Below are positions 61,322 through 64,000 of a DNA stretch of 64,000 nucleotides, piece by piece (position 1 is the first letter of the stretch; every line of letters begins with the position of its first letter). Both the position numbers and the translations under genes were made by a program. The notes beneath the pieces are model-generated. The model had not been told where the DNA came from and searched no databases. It saw only the letters and a list, made by a program, of their open reading frames with translations. This DNA comes from Brachionus plicatilis (taxonomy: Eukaryota; Rotifera; Eurotatoria; Ploima; Brachionidae): NCBI GenBank assembly GCA_010279815.1, contig QEOQ01000206.1, forward strand, positions 1,356,854 to 1,420,853, in the 5' to 3' direction.

Positions 61322-62439
61322 TTGGTTTTGACAATTCGTCTTTAGGCCTTCTATCAAACTATTTTGAAAATAGATCTCAGATAGTTAGAATTGAAATGTC
61401 TAAACCCCTTAAATTAAAATTAGGTGTACCTTAGGGATCAGTTTTGGGTTCACTCCTTTTTCTCATTTTTGTAAGTGATTTACCATTTTTATTTTAAATT
61501 TTAAATATCAAAATGTTTGCAGATGATACAACAATTAGTATCTCTGATAAAGACCTTGAAACAACTTTAAAAAGTCTAAACTTTACAGCAAATATTTTAA
61601 ATAAATAGTGTACTTTTAACAAAATTGATATTAACTGGTCTAAAACATTTTGCATGATTTTTGCTAATAAAAAAAATTGTATCCAGAGAAAGTTAAAATA
61701 GGTGATCAAGACATCTTAGTTGTAAGGGAAGTCTCTTTATTAGGCTTCATAATTGATCAAGATTTTAATTATAAAAAACTTGCCTCTAATCTATCAATCA
61801 AAGTTAACAGAAAATTATTTTCTACCATAAGAATTTTCTATCTTGCTACTTCAGTAAAAGTGCAATTTTTCAAGACCTTTATTCTACCATATTTTGACTA
61901 TTGCTCTACGCTATTATGCTATTTTTTGGAAGAAGCTATCTATAAATTAGCAAAAAGCTATTATATATCTATCATAAAACTTTTAAATTTAAAGCTTGAA
62001 GCTGATAGTTTTAATGAAATAAATAATGTTTTGGAAAAATATGGTTTATTTTCATTTCAACATAGAATTTTTGAAAGAATGCTTACTTTTTCATTTAAAT
62101 GTCTTTTTTATAACAATTCTCCTTTGAATTTAAAAGAGAGGCTTAAGAAAAATGACTCAAGAAATTTGAATTATAATTTAAGAAACAGCAATAATCTAAT
62201 AGAACCGATGGCCAAATCGAAATGTGGTAAAATAATATTTGAGTTTTTTTATTCAAGATTAATAAATTGCTTTGTGATTAAGAGATCAATGTTGAAGTTT
62301 CAACATTCAAGCTTTCAATTTTCAATTTTCAATAACATTAACTTGATTTTTATAGATTTAGTTGCAAAATTTGATTTATTTAACTTAAATACCTTGTTGT
62401 TAAATTTTTTCAAAAAACATTGTAATCAATACAAAAAAC
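61322..62439 (+). mobile_element. LINE reverse-transcriptase remnant
   Basis: From 61322 the frame reads FDNSSLGLLSNYFENRSQIV, then KLKLGVP-stop-GSVLGSLLFLIF and MFADDTTISI (motif C, ADD). After stops, a long frame at 61677-62471 reads VSLLGFIIDQDFNYKKLASN and FFKTFILPYFDYCSTLLCYF, typical of the region after the reverse-transcriptase palm (LG..ID..L.W..H, LPYFDYCS). Very AT-rich codon use sets it apart from the other LINEs here, so it is a different family or older. A fold-back element interrupts it at 62440. Confidence 0.65.
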
Positions 62440-63346
62440 TAGTGCTTGATATCGATAACTTCGAACGATAAAAATAATATTTCGATATCGTCCAGAGGTA
62501 TCAATATTTTATCGATATCGACCAAAAGTATCGATATTTTATCGATATCGACCAAAAGTATCGATATTTTATCGATATCGACCAAAAGTATCGATATTTT
62601 ATCGATATCGACCAAAAGTATCGATATTTTATCGATATCGACTAAAGGTATCGATACTAATTAATTAACTAACTGTTCCTGATAATTTTTTTAAATTAAG
62701 GATTTTTTAAAATAATATTTGAACATTAACTAATTTTTTTAATTTTTTGTAAAAAACATTGTCTTCTCTATAATAATTATTGAATTATTAGAAAAAAGCA
62801 CAAGCTACAAGTACACCATCTGAGACTATTTTCCTTTACAGGCTACAGTCTTTAAAATCGTCGTAATTCACTAAATCCAAACAAAGTTGAAAAAATAATG
62901 TTTCTTTACCAAACAGAAAAAAATAAAGTAAAACTGAATACAGATTTCTGCATAAAAAAAATATAAAATGAATAAAAAAAAAATAAATTTTTTTTTTCAT
63001 TTAAGTAAATCATAAATCCTAAATAATGAAAAATGAAAAATTAATTCAAGAAAATTTTATTAGAATTAGGAAGCTTTTTAATTAAAATTATTGATTTAAT
63101 TATTTATTCTCATTTTTTTATTCAATTTTATATATAAATTTTTATTTTAAGTATAATTTATTCAAATTGAATTTAAAAATCATATACTTTATCAGAATAC
63201 TTGTCAAATATCGATACCATCGGATGATATCGATAATATATCGATACCCTTGGATGATATCGATAAAATATCGATACTTTTAGACGATATCGATTTTGAA
63301 AATATCGATATCTTCTATCGATATTCGTTATCGATATCAAGCACTA
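62440..63346. mobile_element. ATCGAT-armed fold-back element (hAT-type ends, 8-bp TSD)
   Basis: It starts TAGTGCTTGATATCGATAAC and ends with the reverse complement GTTATCGATATCAAGCACTA in spirit (TTATCGATATCAAGCACTA), flanked by exact 8-bp duplications CAAAAAAC (62432-62439 and 63347-63354). The left arm holds a tandem array; the right arm repeats GATATCGAT words in the other orientation. The centre is plain AT-rich sequence without coding content. It sits inside the C-terminal coding part of the LINE remnant. Confidence 0.8.
62496..62655. repeat. 30-bp tandem array in the ATCGAT element
   Basis: About five head-to-tail units of ATCGATATCGACCAAAAGTA plus TCGATATTTT, nearly identical, in the left arm only; the right arm (63210-63300) holds two to three diverged inverted units. 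Confidence 0.85.
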
Positions 63347-63480
63347 CAAAAAACAATGTAACTTCTTTTTTTTATATATTGAATAATTTTTATGTCGATT
63401 TTTTTTTTTTATAATTTAATAATATAATATAATTTTATAATATAATTTATTTTTTTAAATGAATTTAAATAAATGAAGTG

Positions 63481-63720
63481 TTAATCAGTCTCTTGAGGCA
63501 TGGGCACTAGCCTGTTTATTAACCTTGAAATTGAAAAAGATTTTAAAAGCAAAACATTTGAATCAATCACATCAAAAGCTTTTCTAAAAACGATAGATGA
63601 TGATAAAGTTGTAAGTTTTTTTTTTAATTCAGCAGTCTTAAAAATATTTCTATCAGATATTAAACGAAAGGACTTATTGTTTGAATTATTCCTAAGAGTT
63701 GAAAAAGCGAAAGATCCCAA
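63481..63720 (-). pseudogene. LINE fragment: motif A joined to C-terminus
   Basis: The minus-strand frame has TTLSSSIVFRKAFDVIDSNV, like reverse-transcriptase motif A (DFRKAFDVVDH), running into NRLVPMPQETD and a stop. The following untranslated bases match a scrap at 41235-41290 on the plus strand. The large region between motif A and the C-terminus is missing, so this is an internally deleted copy. Confidence 0.45.
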
Positions 63721-64000
63721 AAGAAATTTTGAGTAACTTAAAGTTCAGCCGACTATCGAAGATATTGACTCCTAACGTTCCTTGATTGATAAAATGTTCT
63801 ATGTGACTTAACTTAACTAAAATATTATTTAATTTATAATTGATACCAATTCATGTTGGTTGATCGATAAAAGTCTTTAAAGAAATATTTGTTTAAAATT
63901 CTTTATTTCACATTCATTTTTGTAAAATTCCCTGAAACTTTGTTGAAGCTACAGTGATTTGGTTCCAATCAACCAACAAGAATTGGAATCAATTATAAAT
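63721..64000. other. AT-rich end of window
   Basis: Nothing recognisable in the last 280 bases. Confidence 0.4.

Noticed and set aside
62446..62664. 72-codon Ser/Ile-rich repeat frame; also considered as a CRISPR-like array
   Set aside because: It is a translation of the 30-bp tandem array. There are no unique spacers, and the array is one arm of a fold-back element in a eukaryotic genome.
63500..63736. 78-codon plus-strand frame
   Set aside because: Antisense to the LINE fragment, which shows a recognisable motif on the minus strand.

Overview
The window is nuclear DNA of an invertebrate animal, AT-rich throughout. It has spliceosomal genes with many introns of about 46-65 bp, long AT-rich gaps, and a dense load of decayed LINEs, mariner-type elements and small inverted-repeat elements. 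The gene set (a Turtle/IGSF9-type adhesion receptor, a DEGS1-type desaturase, a small heat-shock protein with two alpha-crystallin domains, an ERICH6/FAM194 protein) fits a protostome. Compact introns, the tandem-domain sHSP and abundant LINE debris suggest a monogonont rotifer of the Brachionus type. That organism call is inference from style, not from a marker gene.

Layout. At 1-215 lies the end of a Ser/Gly-rich reading frame (+). At 1613-7009 (-) is a seven-exon transmembrane immunoglobulin/FN3 receptor, reconstructed here with consistent splice phases. From about 7.6 to 24.8 kb I find no convincing gene; a few islands of richer sequence may be regulatory. From 24.8 to 33.3 kb lies a field of transposon remains: inverted-repeat elements, a mariner-type transposase pseudogene, a 5'-truncated LINE holding a small inverted-repeat element, and a mariner with target duplication whose right terminal repeat was split by a LINE fragment. 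From 34.4 to 48.5 kb is a recent triplication of a sphingolipid delta-4 desaturase (all -): one truncated copy whose 3' flank is interrupted by a near-complete LINE (itself interrupted by a 1.28 kb DNA element), and two intact, almost identical two-exon copies with another LINE fragment between them. At 52.3-53.1 kb (-) is the tandem alpha-crystallin heat-shock protein with a TATA box and a near-consensus heat-shock element, followed by a degenerate tRNA-Lys-like sequence. At 53.5-57.8 kb (-) is a complete twelve-exon ERICH6/FAM194 gene (616 codons); every junction is in phase.

The most unusual part is 58.4-63.4 kb: three short fold-back elements whose long inverted arms are built from element-specific repeated words (GGCCG-type, AGTAGATA-type, ATCGAT-type). 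All start with TAGT; two start TAGTG and carry exact 8-bp target duplications (TAAAAAAC and CAAAAAAC), as expected of hAT-superfamily insertions. The middle one encloses a FLYWCH-like zinc-finger/AT-hook coding remnant.

All exon models were made by eye from splice signals and reading phase; none has transcript support here.
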